Source of the DNA: Bettongia penicillata ogilbyi | Lineage: Eukaryota > Chordata > Mammalia > Diprotodontia > Potoroidae | Length of the DNA: 64,000 bases | Assembly: GCA_023548195.1 (NCBI GenBank) | Contig: JAJHZJ010000699.1 | Location: 3,195,175-3,259,174, forward strand | Direction of reading: 5' to 3' | Translations under genes and position numbers: made by a program | The notes under the pieces: model-generated | Told to the model about the DNA's origin: nothing | Databases searched by the model: none | What the model saw: the letters and a program-made list of their open reading frames with translations, nothing else | Shown: positions 33,084 to 45,453 of the stretch, in pieces | Position numbering within the stretch: position 1 is the stretch's first letter | How the letters are laid out: every line of letters begins with the position of its first letter

Positions 33084-34067
33084 ATAAAAGAAAGGAAAAA
33101 GAGCCGTAGAGTAGTAAGATGTGTGATACATAGTAAAAGTTATTGTCCAGTACAAAACATTAGTGAAAATGCCCAGATTCTACTTGATAAATGATAAAAA
33201 AAAAGAAATAAATACAATTAGTATATAAACAGAAAAATTCCCAGTCTTATTAGCATAGTGATTTCCTCACAATAACAGTTATTATAAGGTAGAATGTCAA
33301 GGCCTCAATTTCTTAATTTGTAGAATGAAGAAATAAAAAGACAATAGAAATATAATGGATTAATTGTAAAAGGTACTTTTAATTACAGATAGAGCTAGCC
33401 TTCTGTTGTTTTCTCTTGTAATACTGGATAAATCACTCTACCAGTGCCTCAGTAGTCTCAGATTTGTGATTCTAGCTGTTGATGTTCACTCTTGCGAACC
33501 CACTCCCAAGGTATTACAATGATGGACACAATAGAAGGGGAAATTTAGGTTATGTAAATAGCAAAAGATATCAATATAATGTATTTTACAGTAATAAACG
33601 AATGACTTTAGTTGGAATTGTTTGATCATATGCTCTGCTACCTTCTAGAAGAACCCAGTGTCATTTTTGTGCTATGGAGAGACTTTGGAAGAGGAGCTTT
33701 AGGGGGATAAAAATGTGTTCCCTTACTTTATGAACCTTATTTGAGACAAAACAGTCGAAGAACTTTAAAACTGTAATATCTCCTTACAAATGGGAGAATT
33801 AACCTCGAGGTAGCTTTTCAATCTTTTGTTAAACCAAAGATACATCTGTGATGATAACAGAACTAACCCTGGGATTTATATATTTTTAATCATTATATTA
33901 GAATTTTTTTGATGACTGTTTTTACAGCAGTCATTTTTAGAAGTAAAACAACACTTCACACAGTTACATGGACAGCATTTTGTACCTGTAGCCAAAGATG
34001 GGAGAAAGCTGCATTCACTGGGGGATGAGATTGGTCATCACAGTTACAGCTCCAGCAGAGGGAGTTG
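33084..34067. other. Intron 2 sequence without recognised features
   Basis: No gene, RNA or assigned repeat recognised; AT-rich. Confidence 0.45.
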
Positions 34068-34300
34068 TTACTCAGTCATTTTTCAGTTGTCTCTGACTTT
34101 TCTTTACCCCATTTGGGATTTTCTTGGCAAAGATACTGGAGTGGTTTGCCATTTCCTTCCCCAGGTCATTTTACAGATGAGAAAACTGAGGCAAATAAGG
34201 GCTTAGTGACTTGCCCAGGGTCACACATCCAGATTTGAACTCAGGAAGATGAGTCTTCCTGACTCCAGGTTCAGCATTTTATCCATTGTGCCACCTTATG
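34068..34300 (-). mobile_element. CORE-SINE with BovB-like tail
   Basis: Antisense copy. The tail complement CAGTTGTCTCTGACTTTTC comes first, then GATTTTCTTGGCAAAGATAC, the CORE segment GTGACTTGCCCAGGGTCACA and the tRNA-derived head near TTATCCATTGTGCCACC. Same family as 20330 and 51042. Confidence 0.82.
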
Positions 34301-34926
34301 ATTAGTTAAAGACACCCATTATATCAGATTCTGTTAGCAGGGTTGCATGACAGTGACAGTATCATAGTACATGCTGAAGAGACATTCAGAGGGAAAATAG
34401 TCTGGATAGGGGACTTGAAACTTCTATTATTTTTGGATCCTATTAGAGTTGTTTTTACTGACCTCTCCCCCCATTCTCTCCCCACATGCCATTCACCATT
34501 CATTAGCACCACCGTGCTAAAGGCAATCTTCATGTAGATGAACCTTTTTCAGTAATTGTAAATTGAGTTTCAGGCCTTTTTTTATTTAATATTTTTGTGA
34601 TAAGTTTGGACATGACTCCTTTTTACTGAAGGTTTTGGAAGGCATTTAGTGGACAAATACATCTGAAACCTAGTTTCTGCCACAAAACTGCGTTTGTGAC
34701 TTTGGGCAGCTCGTTTAACTTTTTCCTGCAGCAGACAGCTTTTTTAAAACTGGAAGTTGCAGAGAAGTTATTCATCATCCACATCAGCTGACGAAGTTCC
34801 TTGTTTCTGCTCCCAGAACTAACAGGTCCAGTCAAAAAGTAAACAAAACCATTAGAAATACGTTTTCTGAGCAGGAATAAGTTTTGTGTGTGTAAATGAC
34901 TTTATAACTTTAAAATTACTTTTCAG

Positions 34927-35123
34927 AAAGGGAGCAAATAGATACCTAACTGTGAAGAAGAAGGATGGCTCAGAAACAGCACATGCCATGATGACCTGCA
35001 GTCTGGCTCACAACACGAAGCACGCCGTGAGGAGTCTGATTCAGAGATTCCCAGTCACCAATAAAGAGCGCACCGAACTTCTGCCGAAAACAGAACGGGG
35101 AAACGTGTTTGCGGTTGAAGCTG
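34927..35123 (+). CDS. YTHDC2: YTHDC2 exon 3: end of R3H domain and linker
   Basis: Acceptor TTTTCAG|AAAGGG; donor GCTG|gtaggt. 197 nt, entering in phase 2 and leaving in phase 1. Encodes KGANRYLTVKKKDGSETAHA, then NTKHAVRSLIQRFPVTNKER and TELLPKTERGNVFAVEA, closing R3H and leading to the helicase. No stops in frame. Confidence 0.97.
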
Positions 35124-35844
35124 GTAGGTCTGCCTTCTGTATTTTGCGATGTGATGATTTTCCCCCGCTCTGGACTGATGTAAATAAAACTAGAATGAAA
35201 CAAGTTTTCCAAATTTCGTTAGTTGAATTGTGCAGTATATGGATTTAAATTTGAAATTGTTTAAGTATTAATTTGTATAGTACAGAGTTTGACTGTTAGT
35301 TATTCTTTTAGTGGAGTGGTAGAGGTACAGAGTTTTTGATGTATGGAATGATTTATGTACTTTTTTTTGGCTGTGTTCCAAAGTGTAAAAACATCAAATT
35401 AAAGTTTTCTGATTTAGAAAGGAAAAAAGGAATAATTAGTTCCCTCTATTGTTTCAACATTTTCACTTTTTTTCTGGTAACAGATATCATATACTATTGC
35501 GTTTTATATGTGATGATATAGTCTGCAGACAATATGAGGTTCTAAGCCTCAAGAATTTAAAAACTATTTAAGAAAATAGTTAGACCTGTAATTGCATACA
35601 GATTGTGTATTGATTTTAGCTTGTGGACTGTGAATTTGATGTCTCTTTTAGAACAACCAATTAAAAAGATGTGGTAAATTTGTTAACTTTTTGGAGTATC
35701 ATACTTTTTTTTTAATTCATAAGCTTTTGTGGTTCTAACACTGATATTTATATCTTATATAAATAACTCCACTGAAGTCCTATTTTAGTGCCTCATCAGG
35801 GTGCAGAGATATACCTAGGTTCTTGAAAGTTCTCCCTATAGATC

Positions 35845-36020
35845 ACAAATTTTGACAGATCCTCATAGAACCTGAGAGGTGGCTCATCTCCAGGATCAGT
35901 ACAGGCTGATGCATTTTCCAGCCATAGCAGCTATTAAAGACCAGTTCTTGTAGAACTGTGATCAGTATTAGTACCCACATATATGAAGTCACAAATCCTT
36001 GCATATTGGAGTAGCATTTT
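35845..36020 (-). repeat. Unidentified repeat, copy B (inverted relative to copy A)
   Basis: The complement contains ATATGCAAGGATTTGTGACT, ATGTGGGTACTAATACTGAT and GGTCTTTAATAGCTGC. It then continues further than copy A (to about 35845). Family unknown. Confidence 0.55.
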
Positions 36021-36594
36021 AGAGTAAGTTTTCTGTTCTTAATATCATTTAGAGTAAGTTTTCTGTTCTTAATAATATCATTCTTCAGATTTTGGAACAT
36101 CTGTAATTTTAAATGCGTTAAACTCTGGTAAAAGAGTTGAAATGAAGAGTAACAACAGGGGGCCAGGTGACAGAACTGTATCGCTCCTGCTCATAGACAG
36201 GAGAATAGGAGCCAACAAGGAGCAATCTTGGGATCGTAGTGCCGTCACCTCCAGCTCCCAGCACAGAGAGCAACACACAGAGGGAAGATTATTGGATGTG
36301 GAATGACTTTTGCACTCCAGTTGAAATCCCAGTGCCTCTTAGGGCTCAAATTTATATAGAGTTTTAGACAACAAACATGACTGCAATGTAAGATTGCTTT
36401 GTTATAGGACCAGTAAAGTGAGAATATTTTCTAAATTGCATAATAGGGAGTGATGAATGAGGGGCAGTGATGTAGGGAGCTTAACTTAAATGAGACCATT
36501 CTAACAAGAGATGGAAGGAGGTTAATGCCCAGTCTCTAGAGCTGTATCAGTCAAATTGGTTTCATTGTTCAACGTAAACCCAATTTTGATATGG

Positions 36595-36735
36595 AAATGA
36601 AAATAGCATTTATTAAGTTCATGTTATGTGCAAATCACTGTGGATACAAATAAAAAAATAAGATAGTTCATGGTCTTCTGCAGCTCATATTCTAATTGGA
36701 AGAGACAGCATACATAGAAGTACTGTCATTTTCAT
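36595..36735 (-). mobile_element. L2 3' end fragment
   Basis: Antisense L2: ATTTATTAAGTTCATGTTAT, ATCACTGTGGATACAAAT, then GCAGCTCATATTCTAATTGG. The rest of intron 3 (35124-37629) is AT-rich with no recognised gene. Confidence 0.65.
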
Positions 36736-37629
36736 TGATTAAAAACCTTTTAATTTCTGAAATTGAATCCATTTTACAATGCCAAGACTTTGGTAGTGAG
36801 CACTTTCTTTCCTAACTGAAGTAGCTTTATGATGTACTTAAAAAATTTTTTTTATTGATTTATTTTGTTTGACACAGTAGATTGTCTAATATTCACAAAA
36901 TATGGTCCCTGGAAAACAGTTAAATGAAAGTACCTAATACAGTGATTTCATTTGTTAGTGTTTGTTACTTAACAGTTGACATAACAGTTATGTTGACTTT
37001 TGTAATTTAACACTTTTTGACAGGAAATATGTATTCTTGATAATTCGGTCTTTGATCAGAGTTGTTTCCTTTTCATTTTTTTTTTTAACATTGCTATAGT
37101 CATGTATATTGGTCTAATTCTGCTTCATTCATTTGAGGTTTGTTTTTTGCTATCTTATTAGTTATTTCTACTTATTCAGGTTATTTCCACATTTATGCTG
37201 AAAGAGGAAAATTGTAAGGTCTTTTCCTCTAGATGAAAAAAATTCTACTGTCATGAAGTGCTTATTTGTTACAGGAAGAGAATAAATCTTAGCGCTTAAA
37301 AATATGAATCAAATATTTATAAAGGTTCTTGAAAGTGAGGACAAAAAGGACTTGGCTTTTTAAACCCAGTGTACACATACTAAGTTTGGGGGTTATATTT
37401 GGTAAATAACAGAAATTTATAGTTTCATTTTCTTTTTCATTTTCTTTTTTTGTTATGTGTTTCATCTTTTGTGTTTTTTTTCCTTTTTTTCTTTTTATGC
37501 TCTTGTTAGCTACCTGAATATCTGTCTTTATCAGTGGAAGAGAAAATAAAATGTACATATATTACAGTATTTTTTTATTCAGTGTTGATTGTTAATATCA
37601 GTCTTATTGTGTTTTCCATTTTTTTAAAG

Positions 37630-37829
37630 AAAACCGAGAAATGAGTAAGACAAGTGGACGGCTGAACAACGGTATACCTCAAATTCCAGTGAAAAGGGGA
37701 GAATCGGAATTTGACTCTTTTAGACAGTCTTTACCAGTGTTTGAAAAACAAGAAGAAATTGTCAAAATAATTAAAGATAATAAGGTTGTTTTGATTGTTG
37801 GAGAAACTGGGTCAGGAAAGACCACGCAG
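37630..37829 (+). CDS. YTHDC2: YTHDC2 exon 4: start of DEAH helicase core, Walker A
   Basis: Acceptor TTTTAAAG|AAAACC; donor ACGCAG|gtttgt, a weaker donor. 200 nt, ending in phase 0. Encodes the lead-in [19 protein letters not shown], the Q-like element [18 protein letters not shown] and motif [11 protein letters not shown], which binds ATP phosphates. Residues about 166-232. Confidence 0.97.
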
Positions 37830-38269
37830 GTTTGTTTGTCTTTAATTCAGCTGAAGAAAAGTATGTGATTGTATTTTGTAGTGTAAAGGCTAATTTTATC
37901 CATGACAAGAATCTAAATATGATTGAGACAAAATTTGCATATGACTGGATAGTACTTTTTAGGAATCCGTAAGAAAATTTTAGTTGTAAAAGAAAATTAA
38001 ATTTAACAACTGTTTTATTAAGTGTTTATTATATGCAAGACATTGTGCTTGTTTTTAGAAACATGGTGAGAGAACTTAACATCTCCTCAAGGCCTTACAT
38101 TTCACAGTGACAGTGCCACATCCTGTTAAGGGGAAATGTCAGAGAAAAAAGTTCAGTGAATTTTGATGTAGGAGAGAGCTTTAATAGGGCAGGAGTGATC
38201 AGAGAGTAAATGAAACCATGTAGTTAGTGTCCTAAACTCTCACAATAATACTGCATCACTTAATCAAAT

Positions 38270-40330
38270 AGCATTCATTAGGTGCTTCCAGTGTGTCACT
38301 GGATGATAGGGATAGAAAAACAAAAAAGATATACTACCTATCCTCAGAGAGTTTGAGGTCAATAGATGTGTCTTGTCTAATTATGTACAAAATAAATACA
38401 AGGAAGGGGAAGTATTACTAGGGAGATCAGGAAAGACTTCATGTAGAAGGCAATACTTGAATTGAATCTTGAAAGAAGTAAGGGATTATATGACATGAAT
38501 GTGAGGAGAGAGTATTCCAGCTATAGAGATGGTCTGTGTAAAGATACAGATGAAAGATTGAGTGTCAGATGTGAGAAATAGGAAGAAGGCTGGTTTGGCT
38601 AGAACAGAATGTGGGAAAGGGGATAATATGTAATGAGATTGGGAAGGTAGGTAATGACCAAGTTGTTAAAAGCAAAACAGAGGAATACATATTTGATCCA
38701 AAAAACAGTAGGTAGTCACTGGAGTTTGTCAAGTAGTAGAGGGGCAGGGTCAAACTTATGCTTAGGGAAAATGATGTTGGTAGCTAGAAGAGGATGAATT
38801 TGGAGTTGGGTGAGTGTTGAGACAACAAAGCCATAATTAGCCAGTAGGGTAGTTCCAGGTAAGGGATAATGAAGCCCACCCTGGATTAGATTGATGGCCT
38901 TTGTGGATAGAGTGAAAAGAATGAAGGTGAGATGTTGTGGAGCTACAAGTGGTGGGAGTTGGCAAAGGGAGAATGCGGAATTGAGGATAATTTCAAGGTT
39001 GTGAACTTGGGAGATTAGAAGGATGGTGATTCTCTGGACAGAAATAAGAGATTTGGAAGAGGTAATGAGATAATGATTGAAGATAATTATTTTGAACATG
39101 TTGAGTTTGAGATTGTCTCTGGAAAATTTTTTTTGAAATTTGAAATATACAATCAATAATTGGTAATGTGAGACTGAAGCTCAGGGAAAAGGAGGCTAAG
39201 GTTGGATTTATAGAGGTGGACATGATGATTAAGGCCATGGGGGTTGACAAGATTATCAAGAGAGCATAAAGAGAGAAGAGGACCCAGGACGAGGTCGTGG
39301 GGAACACCTGCAGAGAGTGGGACATGGGTAAAGAGGCAGCAAAAGAGATTGAACCAGTGGGCAGGCAGGAGAACCAGAGAAGAGTAATCATAAAAATGGA
39401 AAGAAAACAGTACAAAGAGAGTGATTAACCCTATCATATGGTGGTGTTTGTCCTTCATTCTCAAAGAGGACCGTGACATCAGGAAGGTGATACCATGGCT
39501 TGTGAGTAAGTTGAATGTAAGTGAGGCAGAGCAGTGCCAGCCTCACTTTCTCCTCCAGAGCCATCTGAGTCCAGCGGCAAAATATAGTTCAGGATGACTA
39601 GAAATGACCCCAGAGGCAGTGGGAGGCCATGGTCTTTTAAAGCCAAGGTCTTTCCCAGGCTTCAGTTTGACTGAGGCAATACACATTCAGTGATTATGGC
39701 TAAGTAAGAAATGAGGCAAAGAATGACCTCTTTTACCTCGTGTGTCCCACGTCCCCCTCAAAAATGTGTGTGTACTTGTGTGTATGTATGTATGTATTTG
39801 TGTATGTATACATATTTATATACATATATAGTGTATATACATATATATGTGTATATGTACACACATACCCACACACACACCCACACAGCTATTGATATTC
39901 ACTGAGCAGTCAGGCCCAAACAATGACCCTGTGGCTTGGGCCAAGACCTATTATTGGACAAACAGAGCCAGTGATTTGGGTTTAAGGCATGGAACTTAAC
40001 AGGATTAAATATAGCAGAAAAGTCAAGGAGAAGCAATAACTTTGGAGAGAGCAGTTTCATTTGAGTGATGAGGTGGGAAGCAAGATTCCTCAGGCATAAG
40101 GAGAGAGAGTGGAGTCAGTGAACACAGGCTTTTTTTTTCTTTTGATGGGAAATACAAGTTGTTATTTAGTACAAGTTGTTTTTAAACGATATCTATGTTT
40201 ATGTTCAGCAACGGAAGAATCAGTAGGTAAGTGAGATTGAAGAAAGGGTGAGTGATAGGAGGCAGTCTGCTCTTTATAAAGAATCTTTTTATAAATCAGA
40301 TGGGATGAGAAAGAGGGAAGCTCATAATAT
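38270..40330 (-). mobile_element. L2 LINE, long ORF2 fragment, split by an RTE-derived element
   Basis: The minus strand reads as L2 ORF2. The complement of the GACATGTTGAGTTTGAG neighbourhood lies at about 39095. The RT core lies near 39150-39430 and continues at about 39990-40130 (the complement of the AAAAGTCAAGGAGAAG and GAGAGCAGTTTCATTTGAG segments). It is interrupted at about 39437-39980. Many stops. Confidence 0.75.
39437..39980 (-). mobile_element. RTE-derived element inserted in L2, with microsatellite
   Basis: Antisense RTE/SINE tail: TTTGTCCTTCATTCTCAAAG, CAGCCTCACTTTCTCCTCC, GTTCAGGATGACTAGAAATG. It extends further into RTE-related text and a (TG)/(TA)/(CA) microsatellite at 39765-39890. 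Confidence 0.68.
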
Positions 40331-40334
40331 TAGT

Positions 40335-40690
40335 GTTTTATTTTTTCCAATTAGATGTAAAGATAATTTTCAACATTCATTTTTGTAAAATTTTGAGTTC
40401 CATATTTTTCTTCCTTCCCTCCCTCTTCGCAAGGTAGCAAGCAATCTGATATAGGTTATACATGTACAGTCATGTTAAACTTATTTCCACATTAGTCATA
40501 TGTGAAAGAAGAATTAGAACAAAAGTGGAAAAAACCACCAGAAAGAAGGAACAAAAAAAAGTGAAAATAGTATGCTTTGATCTGCGTTTGGACTCCATAG
40601 TTCTTCCTCTGGATGTGATTAGCATTTTCCATCATGAGTCTTTCGGAATCTAAAGACTTGAATCATTTTATTGCTGGGAAGAGCTAAGAA
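40335..40690 (-). mobile_element. L1 3' UTR fragment
   Basis: Antisense L1 3' UTR: TTTTGAGTTCCATATTTTTC, a CTTCCCTCC tract, GCAATCTGATATAGGTTATA and TATGCTTTGATCTGCG. Parallel to 59165-59480. Confidence 0.75.
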
Positions 40691-42017
40691 ATGACTTCTT
40701 TTTTCTTAACATAGTATTAGATTGTCAGCTGAAAGGGTAGAGGAGAAAGAGAAGTTTGTGAAATTTGAAAAGAGACTCTGTGAGGAATGGGATAGAAAAT
40801 CAGTAAGGAGAAGTAAAAAGATTGACTTGCTACAGTGTGGACCAAGTTAGGGTTAAATAACTTGTAGTGACTCAGCTTGATTTTATCTTCCCCCTGTCCA
40901 TTTAGCAGCACATGAATAAGAGTAATAGAATGATGGGAATTATCCAAGGTTGGGTTTGGTCAACTATGATGGAGAAAGAAGGCAGATGTACACAAGGCAA
41001 ATGTAACTTAGAATTTGTCTGAGATAATAGTTACTGAAATATCAAGAAGGTTTCATTAAGACAGTTTTCACCTGTTAGGTAGTACAGTGTTATGACAGTA
41101 GAATATTGATGTGTTTTCACTTTTCCTTTGTTAGCTTTATGTTGCACCTGTGTTAAGGAAATGTTTCTGTACTTTTCCTAGACTCTTCTATGGTCATTTC
41201 CTTAATTTCCTGAACTTTCCTCTGCATATATCATTGACACATTGCCCCTTATCATTTTTGCTCATTTTTTACCCATTAGTGAAAAGAAATCAGTAGGAAC
41301 ATTCTTATACATTCATAAGCCCTTCTCAGTTGTTATCACTATTCCTCCCCCTTCCTCAAAGAGAATCAGATGATACAACTTAAATTTCTTTTTATGAAGA
41401 GCCCTTTTATAATGAGCAGTACTGGTCAAATCCTCTTCAATCAACTCTAAGAAATTGTCCTGATTTCATTGTTGTGCTAGAATATTTTGTTTCATTATCA
41501 ACTATTGTTTGGAATAGGTAATGCATTTGAAATCTTTTTCATTTCTATTAAAATTATATTCATTGTTAGTGGAATATGATGTGTAAATTTCAAACACCAT
41601 GATAATCAAAAGTTATAATGATTCAAATTCAAATGATTCAAACACAGTTTTCTTTATTTGACATTTTCCTTTACATAACTGATATTATCAGATTTCCTTT
41701 TATATTCTTGTATCTTAAGCTTTTTTACTTTTTCATGTTAGTTTACTAATTATGCTAAGCTACTTAAAATTTTAATTAGAAACTCCAGCTCTATCTTGTT
41801 GGTATAATTAAGATGTGATAAAGAAAAGGTGGGGAAGAAAGCAGTTGAAGTACACTGTTATAAGTCATTGGAGTTTTTTGCAAGATTATAGGTAATTATT
41901 CCCTGAGATTTAAACAATTACAGTAAATTTGCATAATGAGTACATGAATAATCAGCTCTACCTGATTTGTTGATTGAGTTTGAAGGATTATAATAGTGAT
42001 TGAATTCTTTGTTTCAG
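40691..42017. other. Rest of intron 4, nothing recognised
   Basis: AT-rich intronic sequence. No assigned repeat, RNA gene or conserved coding segment seen. Confidence 0.5.
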
Positions 42018-42184
42018 ATTCCTCAGTTCCTTTTAGATGATTGCTTCAAAAATGGAATTCCCTGCCGGATATTTTGTACTCAACCAAGACGTTTAGCTGC
42101 TATTGCTGTGGCTGAAAGAGTTGCAGCAGAAAGAAGAGAAAAGATTGGCCAGACAATTGGCTATCAGATACGATTAGAAAGCAG
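42018..42184 (+). CDS. YTHDC2: YTHDC2 exon 5: helicase motif Ia
   Basis: Acceptor TGTTTCAG|ATTCCT; donor AGCAG|gtgatg. 167 nt, leaving in phase 2. Encodes [20 protein letters not shown], then motif Ia [20 protein letters not shown] and the [10 protein letters not shown] segment typical of DEAH helicases. Residues about 233-288. Confidence 0.97.
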
Positions 42185-42849
42185 GTGATGTAAATTTTCC
42201 TAAAATATGTTTTTTTAGCCTGTTGTGTGGACAAAACTACATTTCCAGGTTTAGTCAAAATGAGATAGACACTTCAAACCATTAATTTTTCTCAGAGTTT
42301 CTGAAAATTTGGATTCAAAGTTGATAACTAAAACCATTTGAGCCTTTAAAATAATAATTGCCTTCGAATATTTGGCAATGAAAGAGTTAGAAAACAGGAA
42401 ATAGAAAATATTTCTCTCGTTTCCAAATTGGCAGTCCCATTTGGGAGAAAATAGTTCATAGGATTAGCGTTTCAGATAAGAGCTTCTTCACCTTTCCCAT
42501 TGCTTAGTGCCTTAATCTAATAGCTGATGTTTTAGCTATTCTATATACTTTGCAAATGAGGCATTCGTGATGGCTTAAGAAAGCAACTTTACTGAAGAGG
42601 ACATTTTTTCCAAGGAAAAGCTTTGAAGGGTGCTTGATTACTTAAAAGAAAAGTGTCACATTGTTATCAAAAGGAGACTTTTAATATTTTGTTTGTGGGA
42701 TTGATGGATTATCTGTGACATTTTCCACAAGGCTGTGATGATTGAGCATACAAACCACTGATCTGATAATTTTATTATTAGTAGGGGATATATAATTAAA
42801 ATATAATCATAATAGATTTGTAACTTTGCAAAGCACTTTACTTCCTTAG

Positions 42850-42952
42850 AGTTTCCCCAAAGACTCTTCTGACATTTTGCACTAATGGAGTATTACTTCG
42901 CACTTTGATGGCCGGAGATAGCACATTGTCAACTGTGACACATGTTATTGTG
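42850..42952 (+). CDS. YTHDC2: YTHDC2 exon 6: helicase motif Ib
   Basis: Acceptor TTCCTTAG|AGTTTCC; donor ATTGTG|gtaaga. 103 nt, leaving in phase 0. Encodes VSPKTLLTFCTNGVLLRTLM then AGDSTLSTVTHVIV. TNGVLLRTL is motif Ib. The intron falls exactly before the DEVH box. Intron 5 (42185-42849) shows no recognised repeat. Confidence 0.97.
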
Positions 42953-43046
42953 GTAAGAATTTTGCTCTTTCCAGTATTATAACCGAATTTCAATCATGGT
43001 GATTGTGACTTTGTCGGTGTAGAGCAGACTTTATAAAAGGTAAGAG

Positions 43047-43190
43047 AGGCGGCGCAACCTAGTAGATGGAGGGCCAGCTTTGAAATCAGGAAGGCAAATG
43101 TTCAAATCTCCAATCTGATGCATGTTAGCTGTGTGACAAGGGAGAATTCTTTTACTGTCTCACTGCCTCAGGCAAATCTGTAAGTTTCAA
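43047..43190 (+). mobile_element. CORE-SINE, degenerate
   Basis: Sense orientation, with the tRNA-like head (CAACCTAGTAGATGGAG), TTCAAATCTCCAATCTG and TAGCTGTGTGACAAGGG. Confidence 0.65.
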
Positions 43191-43384
43191 GTTACCTATG
43201 TGAGTGGAAGATGTTTACACCCTAGGATAGCCCTGTACTGATTAAATCATATGTTCAGACCCCACCCCTCCAAAGAGAGAAATATTTGTTTATTGCACAC
43301 TGTTATATATGATGATTTTTGATGTTTAAAAAATTGAGTTTATTTCTTGTACTATATTTAAAAGAAGATTAAGTTTGTAGGAGA

Positions 43385-43575
43385 CCAAGATAGGGGTTTG
43401 AATTCTGCCACAGACACTTATTATCTGGGTGATCTTGGAAAAGTTATTTAACATCCCTGAGCCTCAGTTTTTTCATCTGTAAAATGAGAATAATAAGAGA
43501 TCCATCATAAGGATCCATGAAATATTTTTAAAGGGCTTTGCAAACCATGAAGCGCCTAATAGATGCCACTTGTTT
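43385..43575 (+). mobile_element. MIR/CORE-SINE
   Basis: GGGTTTGAATTCTGCCACAG, CATCCCTGAGCCTCAGTTTT, then CATCTGTAAAATGAGAATAA and a GGGCTTTGCAAACC ending. Sense orientation. Confidence 0.78.
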
Positions 43576-43737
43576 TTGTTATGAGTAATAAAATTTTAAG
43601 ACCTATTTATTGCACCTTATGGAAAATTATAATATTTATATAGTTTTCTTGTAAGAAAGTGATGCCAAGGAATGACCATCAAAGAGGTTCGTGCACTTTG
43701 TTTAGTTGTGATTTTCTTTTTTCTTTTCTTTGTTTTT

Positions 43738-43880
43738 TTTAAGGCAGTAGGGAGTGAAGTGACTCACCCAGAGTCACACAGCTAGTGAGTATCTGAGGCC
43801 AGATTTTAACTCAGGTTCTCCTGACTCCAGGGCTAGTGCTCTGTCCTGACCACCTGCAGTCACTTAGCTGTCCCCCCCCC
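43738..43880 (-). mobile_element. CORE-SINE
   Basis: Antisense: GTGACTCACCCAGAGTCACA, CAGCTAGTGAGTATCTGAGG, TCTCCTGACTCCAGGGCTAG. The head side ends in a C-run and short CA/TA repeat. Confidence 0.78.
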
Positions 43881-44299
43881 ACACACACATATACATATAC
43901 CTTGCTGTCCCTGTGATTTGCTTTTAAGAATCCACACTTAACCCCATTTAAAGACTTGATGTGGATAAAGAACTAGCAAAGGAGTTTGAGAAATGATTGA
44001 ATAGATGGTTAGAGAACTAGGAGAACATTGTCAGGAGGAGACAGGAATGTACAGAAGTAAAGCAACATCAGATGCTGTAAAGACAGGTCAAGAAGGATGA
44101 GAAATGAGAATAGATCACAAGATTTGCTATTTACATAATTGGAAACTTTGTATGAGTCTGTTTCAGTTAGAGTGATACATTTGTACCTTCACTGGACACC
44201 TTGGAAGTATTATCTTTGGCCATGGTAGAGAGTGACTCTTAACTTAATTATCTAGATGTTGAACCTTTTGCCTCATTATTACCATATTCAGATCATCTG

Positions 44300-44550
44300 A
44301 CCTAACTGGTAAGTGATAAGTGGCATAATGGAGAGAGTGCTGGGCTTGGAGTCATGAAAACCTGAGTTGAAGTCCAACCTCGGATACTGACTGTGACTCT
44401 GGGCAAGTCACTTAACCTCTGTTTGCTTAGTTTCTTCGGCTGTAAAATGGGGATAATAAGAGTTGTGAGGACCTAAATGAGATAATATTTATCAAGTGCT
44501 TAGCCCTTTGTGTGGCATATGGCAAGTAATCCGTAAATGTTCCCTCCCTA
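44300..44550 (+). mobile_element. MIR/CORE-SINE
   Basis: Sense: CATAATGGAGAGAGTGCTGG, CTCTGGGCAAGTCACTTAAC, TGTAAAATGGGGATAATAAG, then a MIR-like 3' part to TCCGTAAATGTTCCC. Confidence 0.8.
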
Positions 44551-44694
44551 CCACTGGTTTACCTGAGAATTAAGTAACTAGGTTTTTTTGGCTTATCACG
44601 GAGTAAAATTGTTACTGTGTCCCAGAATCAATATACATTTACGGTGAGATAAACTAGCAGAAAACGGCTGTTTGATAATTAATAGTTAGCGGAT

Positions 44695-44880
44695 CACAAA
44701 TTTATACCTGGAAGGATCTTCAGAGATCCTGTTATTCAGTCATCTTATTTTACTGAGGTACAAAGAGTTTGAACAACTTGCACAGCATTACATAGTTGTG
44801 GACCTGAAATTCAAACCCAGGTTCTTTAACTTCAGAGCCTGTGCATTTTCCATGTAGTGTATGCCCTCTCACATAGTCCT
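44695..44880 (-). mobile_element. MIR-like SINE
   Basis: Antisense: GGAAGGATCTTCAGAGATCC, TTTACTGAGGTACAAAGAG, AAATTCAAACCCAGGTTCTT. Confidence 0.6.
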
Positions 44881-45296
44881 TTATCTCGAGTTCAGATTTA
44901 AAGGTGTTTTTGAACTATTTTTGACTGATATCAATTCAATGATAGTCTTTTAAGTAATAGAGTTGGGGTATAAAGTAAAACTAGGTTAATTCACTCCATT
45001 AAATTCAGATTTTGTATTAATTTGACAAGGGTTGACTGAAGTTTACCTTTGTTTCTAGGAAGAAGGATTTACAATGATTTGTTAGTTAAGTAATACTTAT
45101 AGAGAATTCACTTAACAAACTTTCTTTTCACATATTCAAATTAGATTTTCACTGATTCAAACTGACCATCCTCACTAGTTTGTCTGAATTGTTAAGGTTT
45201 TTAGCCTACCTTTTATCAAAAAATAGTACAAGAGAAGAGATCATAGTTACCTGTAATGTCTTACCAATTATCTCTTTTGGTTTTCTCTTGATTCAG

Positions 45297-45453
45297 GATG
45301 AAGTGCATGAAAGGGACCGATTTAGTGACTTTTTACTCACGAAGTTAAGAGACTTGTTACAGAAGCATCCGACTTTGAAATTGATTCTCTCTAGTGCTGC
45401 GCTGGATGTGAACCTCTTTATAAGATATTTTGGAAGTTGCCCAGTGATATACA
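45297..45453 (+). CDS. YTHDC2: YTHDC2 exon 7: DEVH box and motif III
   Basis: Acceptor GATTCAG|GATGAA; donor ATACA|gtaagt. 157 nt, phase 0 in and phase 1 out. Encodes DEVHERDRFSDFLLTKLRDL, then HPTLKLILSSAALDVNLFIR and YFGSCPVIY. DEVH is motif II (ATP hydrolysis, a variant of DEAH). SAA takes the place of the usual SAT in motif III, as in the human protein. Confidence 0.97.

Noticed and set aside
39765..39890. TG/TA/CA repeat as a regulatory Z-DNA element
   Set aside because: An interrupted microsatellite at the edge of a transposon; nothing beyond composition supports a regulatory role.
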